A stretch of 64,000 nucleotides of DNA, from positions 1 to 64,000 of the forward strand of contig JAJPKM010000025.1 in assembly GCA_021323735.1 (NCBI GenBank), given 5' to 3'. Positions 35,376 to 42,771 of this stretch are shown in pieces. This DNA is from Gammaproteobacteria bacterium. Its GTDB lineage: Bacteria > Pseudomonadota > Gammaproteobacteria > Steroidobacterales > Steroidobacteraceae. The notes under the pieces were generated by a model. The model made no database searches, was not told the origin of the DNA, and worked only from the letters and a program-made list of their open reading frames with translations. The position numbers were made by a program, and so were the translations under genes. The first letter of the stretch is position 1. Every line of letters begins with the position of its first letter.

Positions 35376-36590
35376 ATGCGCCACAACAAGGTTTCGAGGA
35401 ATGCCGAGTCGGCCCTGGGCCTGCACTTGCGCTATGCCTTCGAGCCGGGCGAGCAGCGCGGTGCCACGCTCGGCAACCCGCTGTTCGATCTGCTCACGGC
35501 GGTCTTGGAGGCGGGGTCGATCCGCCATGCAGCGCAGTTGCTGGGGTGCTCCTATCGATATCTTTGGGGCTCGCTTCGAGAGTGGGAGGAGAAGCTCGGC
35601 GAGCCATTGCTCATTTGGTCGCAAGGACAACGGGCGCGGCCGACGCAGTTTGCGGAACGATTGTTGTGGGCGGAGCGCCGCGCGCGCACGCGGATGCAAC
35701 CGCACATCGAAGCGCTACGCTCGGACCTGGCGCGCGTGGTCGCGGACGCCAAAGACCAGCGCCACCAGCTGCTCACCGTGCAAGCCAGCCACGATATGGC
35801 GCTCACCGTGCTTCAGCAGCACGTGGCGCAGGCCTTCGATCTGCACATGGACATTCGCTTCCAAGGGAGCGCGGATGCGCTGGTGGCCTTGAGCGATCGA
35901 CAGTGCCTGGTGGCCGGCTTTCATGTGCCGGCATTGCGTGGCGCCGCCCCGGTGTTTGCCAGGGCGCTGAAGCCGCTGCTCAAGCCCGGGCGGCACAAGC
36001 TGATCGGCTGTGCGCGGCGCATGCAAGGACTGATGGTGCGGCGAGAGCACGCCGCGCTCGTCCGCACCTTTCCCGACGTCATCCGCCACCGCCTGCGATT
36101 CGTGAATCGCCAGCTCGGGTCCGGCACCCGCATGCTCATCGATCACCTGCTGCACGAACACTCGATAGCGCCCGGCGAGCTGCCCGGTTACGACGGGCTG
36201 GCGGAAGAAACCCACGTGGCGGTGGCGCTGTGCGTGGCGAGCGGTTTGGCCGACGCCGGCGTGGGGGTCGAAGCCGCGGCGCTGGAGTTCGGGTTGCATT
36301 TCGAACCCCTGGTCGAGGAAAACTACTTCCTGGCCTGCCTCAAGGCCCACCTGGGGCATACGGCTGTGCAGCGGCTGTGCGCCGCGCTGGCCGGCTCCGG
36401 CTGGCGCGAAATCCTCGCGAACCTCCCGGGCTATCGCGCGGCACTGGCACCGGGCAAGGTGCTGGTGATGACGGAGGCGCTGCCTTGGTGGCCGAAGATC
36501 AAGTCCCGGCCGAAGCAGCGGAAGCCCGGCGCGACACGGGCACGGGAAATACACAAAGCGCCTGCCAAGCTTCGCGATACCGCGGTTTGA
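35376..36590 (+). CDS. ModE-like HTH regulator fused to a periplasmic-binding-protein-like domain
   Basis: 404 residues. Residues about 25-105 are the ModE/LysR-type winged helix (LGNPLFDLLTAVLEAGSIRHAAQLLG, SYRYLWGSLREWEEKLGEPLL). Residues about 130-370 form a binding domain of the periplasmic-binding-protein type (FVNRQLGSGTRMLIDHLL, ETHVAVALCVASGLADAGVGVEAAA), as in regulators found with molybdenum genes. A Lys/Arg-rich tail follows. It probably senses molybdate or the pterin cofactor and controls this locus, including the inverted repeat at 32141-32169. The link to molybdenum is by family and position. Confidence 0.82.
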   Translation: MRHNKVSRNAESALGLHLRYAFEPGEQRGATLGNPLFDLLTAVLEAGSIRHAAQLLGCSYRYLWGSLREWEEKLGEPLLIWSQGQRARPTQFAERLLWAERRARTRMQPHIEALRSDLARVVADAKDQRHQLLTVQASHDMALTVLQQHVAQAFDLHMDIRFQGSADALVALSDRQCLVAGFHVPALRGAAPVFARALKPLLKPGRHKLIGCARRMQGLMVRREHAALVRTFPDVIRHRLRFVNRQLGSGTRMLIDHLLHEHSIAPGELPGYDGLAEETHVAVALCVASGLADAGVGVEAAALEFGLHFEPLVEENYFLACLKAHLGHTAVQRLCAALAGSGWREILANLPGYRAALAPGKVLVMTEALPWWPKIKSRPKQRKPGATRAREIHKAPAKLRDTAV

Positions 36591-36629
36591 GTCTCGCATC
36601 GCCGGGAACCCGGCTCGAGGATTACCTGG

Positions 36630-37514
36630 CTAGGGTTGCGGCCACCGGGCACTGGCCGTGAAGCGCTGTGCGCCAGAGTACACATTGCAATGCTTTTCTC
36701 GCAGAAATCCCACCAGCGTGAGGCCCGAGGCGACGGCCAAGTGCACCGCCAGGCTCGAAGGCGCGCCGATGGCCGCGAGAATGGCAACACCGGTGCGCAG
36801 CGCCTTTTGGGTCAACTCAAAACTGGCGCGGCCGCTCAACAGGATGATGTGCTCGTTGAGCGGCAGGCGGCCCGCCATCAAGGTTTCTCCGACCAGTTTG
36901 TCGAAGGCGTTGTGGCGCCCCACATCCTCGGCCACCGTGATGAGATTCCCGGAGAAATCGAACAAGGCCGCGGCGTGTATGCCGCCGGTATCGCCGAATT
37001 TGGATTGAGCCGCGCGCATGCGTTCCGGCAAACCGAATAACAGCGCAAGCTCGATCGCGCGCGTTTCGGCGATGCGGATCGCCGCCGCACGGGCAATGGC
37101 GGCATCCAGGCCCGTCGTGCCGCACACGCCGCAGCTCGAACCCGCCGAGAAACGCCGCGTCGCGGTTTGGATTTCCATGGGTACATCGGGACGCAGGCGT
37201 ACATTGACCACGTTGGGCCGGCGCGTACTCGATTCGATGGCATCGATATCGGCGGCGCGGTTGACGATGCCCTCGCCATAGAGCAGACCCACCGCCAAGT
37301 TTTCATCGTCGCCCGGTGTTCTCATGGTCGTGCCGAAGGACACCGGCTCGAGCCCGAGCGCAGGATGATGCAGCAGATATTCGAGCGGCGCTTCGACGGC
37401 CACGCGATCGTCTTTCGCGAGGTGGGAATCCGCGCCCACCCGCAAGATGCGTACATTCATGGTGCCGCCCGCCACGGGCGGTTGGCCGGGGACGATGGAT
37501 TCTGCCGTGCTCAC
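36630..37514 (-). CDS. fdhD: Formate dehydrogenase accessory sulfurtransferase FdhD
   Basis: 294 residues from GTG 37512-37514. It carries sulfur from IscS to the molybdenum cofactor before insertion into formate dehydrogenase. The catalytic cysteines are present in SSCGVCGTT (Cys128 and Cys131). Further family blocks are LAVGLLYGEGIV, TVAEDVGRHNAFDKLVGE, LLSGRASFELTQKAL and HCNVYSGAQRF. It is convergent with the ModE-like regulator gene. Together with the cysteine-free paralogue at 31274 it gives the locus two FdhD-fold proteins. Confidence 0.95.
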   Translation of the reverse strand: MSTAESIVPGQPPVAGGTMNVRILRVGADSHLAKDDRVAVEAPLEYLLHHPALGLEPVSFGTTMRTPGDDENLAVGLLYGEGIVNRAADIDAIESSTRRPNVVNVRLRPDVPMEIQTATRRFSAGSSCGVCGTTGLDAAIARAAAIRIAETRAIELALLFGLPERMRAAQSKFGDTGGIHAAALFDFSGNLITVAEDVGRHNAFDKLVGETLMAGRLPLNEHIILLSGRASFELTQKALRTGVAILAAIGAPSSLAVHLAVASGLTLVGFLREKHCNVYSGAQRFTASARWPQP

Positions 37515-37555
37515 TTGAGGTATGATACCGCCGTTCCCCCTGGCCGGCTGCGAAA

Positions 37556-37588
37556 CCGTTCAGAAACAGTGTGTTAGAATCTGAACGG
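37556..37588 (+). promoter_or_regulatory. Extended -10 promoter inside an inverted repeat before the LpxL-like gene
   Basis: CCGTTCAGA (37556-37564) and TCTGAACGG (37580-37588) are perfect 9-base arms around 15 bases. Just before the right arm lies TGT-TAGAAT (37572-37580), an extended -10 element. A regulator bound to the arms would cover the promoter, which points at the acyltransferase gene starting at 37608. Confidence 0.5.
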
Positions 37589-37607
37589 ACGCCGCACGCG
37601 GGTACCC

Positions 37608-38459
37608 ATGATCAAACTCTTGTCGCGCCTGCCTTGGGCCGCGTTGTACGCATTTTCCGCATTCCTGTACTTCCTCGCCTATTACGTCGTTCGGCACCGC
37701 CGGCATGTGATTCGCGAACAGCTGGAAAAAGTCTTTCCCGCCTTCACCGCCGCGCAGCGCGAGGACATTCACAGGCAATTCCTCAGGAATTTCTGCGACG
37801 TGATGGTCGAGCTGCTGAAATCGGTATCCATGGACGAGGCCGACATGCGCCGGCGCATGCGGGTTACGAACGGTGAACTCGCACGTCGATATCTGGATGC
37901 CGGCCAATCCATCATGTTCATGACCTCGCACCAAGGCAACTGGGAATGGCTGCTGCATGGAGTCACGCTGCAGCTGGGTTATCCCGTGGACGCCGCGTAT
38001 AAACCCTTGCACGATCAATGGGCGGAGAAGCTGATGCTGAAGGTGCGCTCGCGTTTTGGGGCGCGCCTGGTGCCGGCGAAGGAACTGCTGGCGGATTTTT
38101 TCCGCCGTCGCGGCGTCGTGCGTGCCATCGGCATGAATGCCGATCAAGCACCGGTGTCCACGGACCAGCGCTACTGGACGCAGTTCCTGGGACAGGACAC
38201 GGCGTTCTACATCGGTGCGGAGCAGATCGCGCGCGCCACGCGCCTGCCGATTTTGTACGCTCACGTGAAGCGCGTGCGGCGCGGTTTCTATGAAGTGCAG
38301 TTTCTCCCGTTGTGGGACGGCCGAGAGTCCATCGGACCCAACGAGGTCACCGAGCGGTATGCGCGAGCCTGCGAAGTCCACGTGCTCGAGAGCCCGGCCG
38401 ACTGGTTGTGGTCCTACCGGCGCTGGCGTTTGAAGAAGCCCTTATACGGCAGCGATTGA
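37608..38459 (+). CDS. LpxL/HtrB-type acyltransferase
   Basis: 283 residues with an N-terminal hydrophobic helix (about 10-30, inner-membrane anchor). The lysophospholipid/lipid A acyltransferase fold shows MTSHQGNWEW, corresponding to the GH-x-GNWE catalytic box of LpxL and LpxM, and NADQAPVSTDQRY later. Such enzymes move a fatty acyl group from acyl-ACP to a lipid A precursor or related acceptor. It is slightly shorter than LpxL (306 in E. coli). Its stop is 7 bases from the stop of the convergent FAAL gene. Housekeeping late lipid A acylation is possible, but the lipid locus around it suggests a dedicated role. Confidence 0.85.
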   Translation: MIKLLSRLPWAALYAFSAFLYFLAYYVVRHRRHVIREQLEKVFPAFTAAQREDIHRQFLRNFCDVMVELLKSVSMDEADMRRRMRVTNGELARRYLDAGQSIMFMTSHQGNWEWLLHGVTLQLGYPVDAAYKPLHDQWAEKLMLKVRSRFGARLVPAKELLADFFRRRGVVRAIGMNADQAPVSTDQRYWTQFLGQDTAFYIGAEQIARATRLPILYAHVKRVRRGFYEVQFLPLWDGRESIGPNEVTERYARACEVHVLESPADWLWSYRRWRLKKPLYGSD

Positions 38460-38466
38460 CAACAAG

Positions 38467-40455
38467 TCAGCGCGGGGTAGCTGCTTTCAACTTGCCCTCC
38501 AGATGCTTGGCGAGCGTCGCGATGGTGGGGTAGTCGAACAGCTCGGTCAGATCGATGAGGCCCGGAAAGTCGCGCTCGATGCTTTCGTGGATCTCGATGA
38601 GCTTCAGCGAACTCGCGCCGATCTCGAACAAATTGTCGTTCACGTCGATTTTCTTCCCCGGTAGCGCCGTCTCGCACAGCGTTTGCAACTGCGATTCCAA
38701 GTCGGTGCCGGCGTGCCGGTCCGAGCCGCCCCGGGCCTCGCGCAGCGAGTTGAGTTCCGCGAGTTCGGCGTCGAACTCGCCTTCGGTGTAACTCTGTTCC
38801 AAGACATGCCGCTGTACCTTGCCGCTGGTGGTCTTCGGAATACGCTTGGTGGGAATGACCTGGGCGACCTCCAAGCCCGTGTGCTCATTGATGAGCCGGC
38901 TGACCGCGTTTGCCGTGGGCAGGAACTCCGCCATGTCGCCGCGATGCAGGACGAACACCACCAATTCCTCGACTTGCGAGCCAGGTTCGCCCACGCCCGC
39001 GACGACCACCTTGTTGAGATCGAGTCCCGGGGCGCGCTGCGCAATGTTTTCCAAATCGTAAGGATAGTAATTCTGGCCGTTGACGAAAATGATCTCCTTG
39101 GCACGGCCCACGATATACAACGAGGTTTCGTGAATGACACCCAGATCCCCTGTATCGAGCCAGCCGTCGGCGTCGATGGCCGCGGCAGTCGCCTGCGGAT
39201 CGCCGAAGTAGCCGCGCGTCACGCTGGCGCCGCGAATCAAAATGTGTCCCACTTTTCCATCCGGCAAGCCCGCGCGCGCATCGTCGGCGATGCGCAGTTC
39301 GGTGTTGGGCACCACATGCCCCACGCACATGACCTCGAGGGCATCGCGCGGCTCCGGCGGGTTGACTTCGATGGGGGCGCCCACGCTCAGGCGGTGCCTG
39401 TTCAGGCGCAGCCAACGATAGTCCGTGTCCGGGGGCGGGAAGGCCACGGCGAGACAGGCCTCCGCCAGTCCATACACGGGAAACATGGCCTGGCGCTTCA
39501 AACCCGTGTAGGCCAGGGCGTTCATGAATTCGTTGCACAGCGGGACCGAGATGGGTTCGGCGCCGTTGTAGATGGACCGGATCGAGGACAGATCAAGATC
39601 ATCCGGCCGCCGCTCGCCCAAGACTTTGAGAAAATGTCGGTAGCCGAAATTGGGGGAACTGGTAATGGTGACGCGTTTTTTTGCGGCGAGCTGCAGCCAC
39701 AACAGCGGCCGGCGTACGAACAGTTCGGTGGGCATGAGATTGACGTGCACGCGGCTCGCCAGCTGCATCAAGTAGAAGCCGATCAGGCCCATGTCGTGGG
39801 TCAACGGCATCCAGCTCAACGCGACATCCCGATCGGTGAACTTGCCCACCGACGTGGCGCCCTGGGTATTGGCCATCAAGTTGCCGTGAGTCAGCATCAC
39901 GCCTTTCGGTTCGCTGGTGGATCCGGAGGAGAACTGGATGAAGGCCAGATCCTCGGGCGTCGGGCGGACCAATTTCCCGGCTTTGGAGATGTCGGTGATC
40001 GATTCCACCAAGAAGGTGCGCGACTTCAACCGGGCGAACAACGCCGACTCGCCCACTTCAGTGGCGAGGGCTTCCAGACGTTCCAGAGTCTTCGCGTCGG
40101 TGTACAGCAGGGGGTCGCCGAGCTTGCGCGCAACCCGCAGCAGCTTGTGCCGGTGCTCATCGCTGATGCCGACGGCCAGCGGCACGGGGGCAACGCCGCC
40201 GCAGACCGCGGCCCAGAATCCGTCGAGGAACTGCTCGTTGTTGTTGAGGTAGATGATCATCTTGTCGCCGTGGCGGGCGCCGGCCGCCTGCAGGTGATAC
40301 AGGATGCCGAGCGCGCGCGCGTAGATATCCTTGTATAGAAGGCGCCGCTCGGCATTTTCACCGCCGATATAGGTGACGCTGCGGTCCACGCTGCGAATGC
40401 TTTCGAGCATGTCCACCAGCGTGGTGTAGGTCATGTAATTACCGACATCATTCAT
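38467..40455 (-). CDS. Fatty-acyl-AMP ligase with C-terminal acyl carrier domain
   Basis: 662 residues. The adenylation domain (about 1-555) shows the P-loop FSSGSTSEPKGVMLTHGN, NGAEPIS, FPVYGLAEACLAV, DTGDLG and the late lysine in PKTTSGKVQR. The residues after the YGLAE box and the overall pattern fit FAAL enzymes, which keep acyl-AMP for transfer to a carrier protein rather than CoA. A carrier domain follows (about 575-655) with the phosphopantetheine serine in EIGASSLKLIEI. So it activates a free fatty acid and loads it on its own carrier. Its ATG overlaps the stop of the P450 gene by four bases (ATGA). Confidence 0.9.
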   Translation of the reverse strand: MNDVGNYMTYTTLVDMLESIRSVDRSVTYIGGENAERRLLYKDIYARALGILYHLQAAGARHGDKMIIYLNNNEQFLDGFWAAVCGGVAPVPLAVGISDEHRHKLLRVARKLGDPLLYTDAKTLERLEALATEVGESALFARLKSRTFLVESITDISKAGKLVRPTPEDLAFIQFSSGSTSEPKGVMLTHGNLMANTQGATSVGKFTDRDVALSWMPLTHDMGLIGFYLMQLASRVHVNLMPTELFVRRPLLWLQLAAKKRVTITSSPNFGYRHFLKVLGERRPDDLDLSSIRSIYNGAEPISVPLCNEFMNALAYTGLKRQAMFPVYGLAEACLAVAFPPPDTDYRWLRLNRHRLSVGAPIEVNPPEPRDALEVMCVGHVVPNTELRIADDARAGLPDGKVGHILIRGASVTRGYFGDPQATAAAIDADGWLDTGDLGVIHETSLYIVGRAKEIIFVNGQNYYPYDLENIAQRAPGLDLNKVVVAGVGEPGSQVEELVVFVLHRGDMAEFLPTANAVSRLINEHTGLEVAQVIPTKRIPKTTSGKVQRHVLEQSYTEGEFDAELAELNSLREARGGSDRHAGTDLESQLQTLCETALPGKKIDVNDNLFEIGASSLKLIEIHESIERDFPGLIDLTELFDYPTIATLAKHLEGKLKAATPR

Positions 40456-41750
40456 CGTGCTGCTACCGTCATCATGAGGTTGGATCGAGGCCGAAGGTTG
40501 ATTTGTGCCTCGAATTCAATGGGTTCGTGCGTCGCGCGCGAGAGGCGAAAATGTCGCGCCATGGTGCGCATGTGCACCAGCATCTCGAACATGGCGATAT
40601 TCTCGCCGATACAGTGGCGCGGACCCACGGCGAAGGGAATATAGGCGAACTTATGGCGTTCATCGGCATCGGGGCCGGCGAAACGCTCGGGCCGGAAGGC
40701 CTCCGGGTCGCTCCAGAACTCAGGATGCCGATGCAGCATGTAAGGGCTGATGAACACATCGGTGCGCGGGGCGATGGCATATCCGCCCAACTCATCGGCC
40801 TCGATGGCGCGGCGGGTTATCAGCCAGCCGGGCGGATAAAGCCGCAAGGACTCTTGCAACACCTGGTGGGTGAATGACATGGCCTCGGCCGCACCGAGCC
40901 CCATGACCTCATCCGCGCATGCAGCGTCCGCTTCGGCGGCGAGTCGCTCGGCCACGCCCGGATGTTGGCTCACCAAGTACCATGTCCAGGTGAGCGCGGC
41001 CGCGGTGGTTTCATGGCCGGCCACGATCAGCGTGAGAACCTCATCGATCAGCTCCTTGTCCGACATCGGCTCGTCGGTGTCGCGATCGCGCGTCAGCATG
41101 AACATGCTCAGGAAATCAAAGTGTTCTTCGGGCGCGTGCCGGCGCCGCTGAATCAACTCGCCGAGCAATTTCCCCAGTGACCGGAATTGGAAGGCGAATT
41201 TCAAATCACGGTTGGACTGCTTGGTCACTACTTCGAAGGGATTGGCGCCCATTTGATGTTCCAGCCGCTCCAGGTCGCTGCCGAACAGGGATTTGAGCAC
41301 GATCTCGAGCGTCAACTCGCTGGCATCGCTCGAGACATTGACCGCTTCACCGCGCGCCGAGTGGTCGGCCCAGCGCCGCGCAAACTTCTCGTTCACCTCG
41401 CCGATGAGCGCGCTGAAGCGATCGATGACGCGCCGGTGGAAGGAGGGCTGCATCATGCGCCGCTGCCGGCGCCAAAAGGCCCCCTCGCTGGTCATGATGC
41501 CGTTGCCCAGGAGGATTTTGACCCGATCCATCCCTTCGCCCTTGGTGTAGTTGCGGTGGTTGGTCAATAGGACGCGCTTGACGTCCTCCGGGTGATTGAT
41601 GACGTAGTTGTAGGTGCCGCGGGCGGGCGCAAATATCCTATAAACGTCGCCGAATCGGGCGAAGTAGTCCTGCAAGCGCGTGAGTGATTCATCGCTGCCG
41701 CCCAGATCGAAGCCCTCGGTCGGTCCGGGCGGAATTGCGGTGGTATGCAT
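40452..41750 (-). CDS. Cytochrome P450
   Basis: 432 residues with the class signatures: I-helix AGHETTAAALTW, K-helix QESLRLYPPGW, PERF, and the heme loop FAVGPRHCIGENIA with the proximal Cys. No N-terminal membrane anchor is evident, so it is soluble and needs a ferredoxin system. The FAAL-ACP gene begins inside its stop codon, so a carrier-bound fatty acyl chain is a plausible substrate, as for P450s acting on ACP-linked acids. The exact oxidation (hydroxylation, epoxidation or desaturation) is unknown. Confidence 0.93.
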   Translation of the reverse strand: MHTTAIPPGPTEGFDLGGSDESLTRLQDYFARFGDVYRIFAPARGTYNYVINHPEDVKRVLLTNHRNYTKGEGMDRVKILLGNGIMTSEGAFWRRQRRMMQPSFHRRVIDRFSALIGEVNEKFARRWADHSARGEAVNVSSDASELTLEIVLKSLFGSDLERLEHQMGANPFEVVTKQSNRDLKFAFQFRSLGKLLGELIQRRRHAPEEHFDFLSMFMLTRDRDTDEPMSDKELIDEVLTLIVAGHETTAAALTWTWYLVSQHPGVAERLAAEADAACADEVMGLGAAEAMSFTHQVLQESLRLYPPGWLITRRAIEADELGGYAIAPRTDVFISPYMLHRHPEFWSDPEAFRPERFAGPDADERHKFAYIPFAVGPRHCIGENIAMFEMLVHMRTMARHFRLSRATHEPIEFEAQINLRPRSNLMMTVAAR

Positions 41751-41806
41751 GCCGTTATTGTAACTTAGGCATTGCGCGCCACGGAGCGCTTCCCGACAAT
41801 GCAGGC

Positions 41807-42550
41807 GTGCAAAAGAAACGGGAAGAGAGCGGTCTTCGCAACACCATTTACGAGCAGCAGACCCGCTCCGGCCGTCGTCTGACCCCTGCCCGCCGGTGGC
41901 TGTACCGGGCGGCGGCGCCGGTGGTGATTGGGCTCATGCGGATGGTGCTGGCCTGGTGCAGAGTCGAGCGTATCCTCGGCGCCGAGCACATTACCGCCGC
42001 GCTGACGCGCTCGCCATCCTTCATCCCCGTGTACTGGCATCAACACTGGCTGTTCTGTACCAAGTACCTGCTCGATCAGCATGCCGCCGGCGTTAAATGG
42101 GGGGTCTTGATCAGTCCCTCGGTCGATGGGGAATTCGGGGCCCTCATCGTGCGCAAGCTGGGCGGGGAGGCGATCCGCGGCTCATCCTCGCATACCGGCG
42201 CCCGTGCCCTGCGCGACTTCTACCAGGCATTGGTCCACGAGGGCATCTCGCCGGTGATAACCGCGGATGGACCGCGAGGGCCTGCCGGGAAGTTCAAGCC
42301 GGGTGCGCTGTTGCTCGCGCAGCTCTCCCAGCGTCCCATCATTCCGCTGAGCTATGTCGCGTCCCGCGCCTGGAAGGTCGGCTGGGACCGTTTCATTATT
42401 CCTAAGATCGGCGCGCGGGTGGTGATTGCGATCGGCGAGCCGGTGTACATCGCCAAAGGCTTGGATGCCGCCGCCCTGGAACGCTTACAAGCCGATATGG
42501 AACAGAGGCTTAGACAATTATTTGAAACCGCGAGATCGGCGCTCGACTAA
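41807..42550 (+). CDS. DUF374-type lysophospholipid acyltransferase-like protein
   Basis: 247 residues from GTG 41807, chosen because it is the first start that clears the divergent P450 start; the frame is open further upstream. A hydrophobic segment (about 30-50) precedes the conserved VYWHQHWLF, LISPSVDGEF, GSSSHTGARALRDFY, ITADGPRGPAGKFKPGA and a late PLSYVAS. This pattern defines the DUF374/LPLAT family of presumed glycerolipid or lipid A-type acyltransferases. It is divergent from the P450-FAAL pair and likely acts in the same lipid pathway. Acceptor and donor are unknown. Confidence 0.85.
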   Translation: MQKKREESGLRNTIYEQQTRSGRRLTPARRWLYRAAAPVVIGLMRMVLAWCRVERILGAEHITAALTRSPSFIPVYWHQHWLFCTKYLLDQHAAGVKWGVLISPSVDGEFGALIVRKLGGEAIRGSSSHTGARALRDFYQALVHEGISPVITADGPRGPAGKFKPGALLLAQLSQRPIIPLSYVASRAWKVGWDRFIIPKIGARVVIAIGEPVYIAKGLDAAALERLQADMEQRLRQLFETARSALD

Positions 42551-42604
42551 CGCTTGGTCCGCGGCTCGGTCACGTCGGGCTCCTGCTTTCGCTTAAGCCC
42601 TATT

Positions 42605-42685
42605 AATACAATCGCTTAGCTTGTATTCCTTACAACTTATGCGAAAATTCAATCGTAAAATCGCAGTTCCAGATGCATGGAACTG
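42605..42685 (+). promoter_or_regulatory. Two perfect inverted repeats upstream of the GGDEF-EAL gene
   Basis: AATACAA (42605-42611) with TTGTATT (42621-42627), 9-base loop, and CAGTTCCA (42664-42671) with TGGAACTG (42678-42685), 6-base loop. Both lie in the otherwise AT-richer 220-base gap before the regulator gene. They may be operators or leader hairpins. Confidence 0.35.
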
Positions 42686-42771
42686 TGGGACGCATTCGAG
42701 TTTCACGGGCGATTGAGTGGCAAACTATTGATCTACAACCGTAACTCCATCCGTGGGACCATTGAAGGCGC

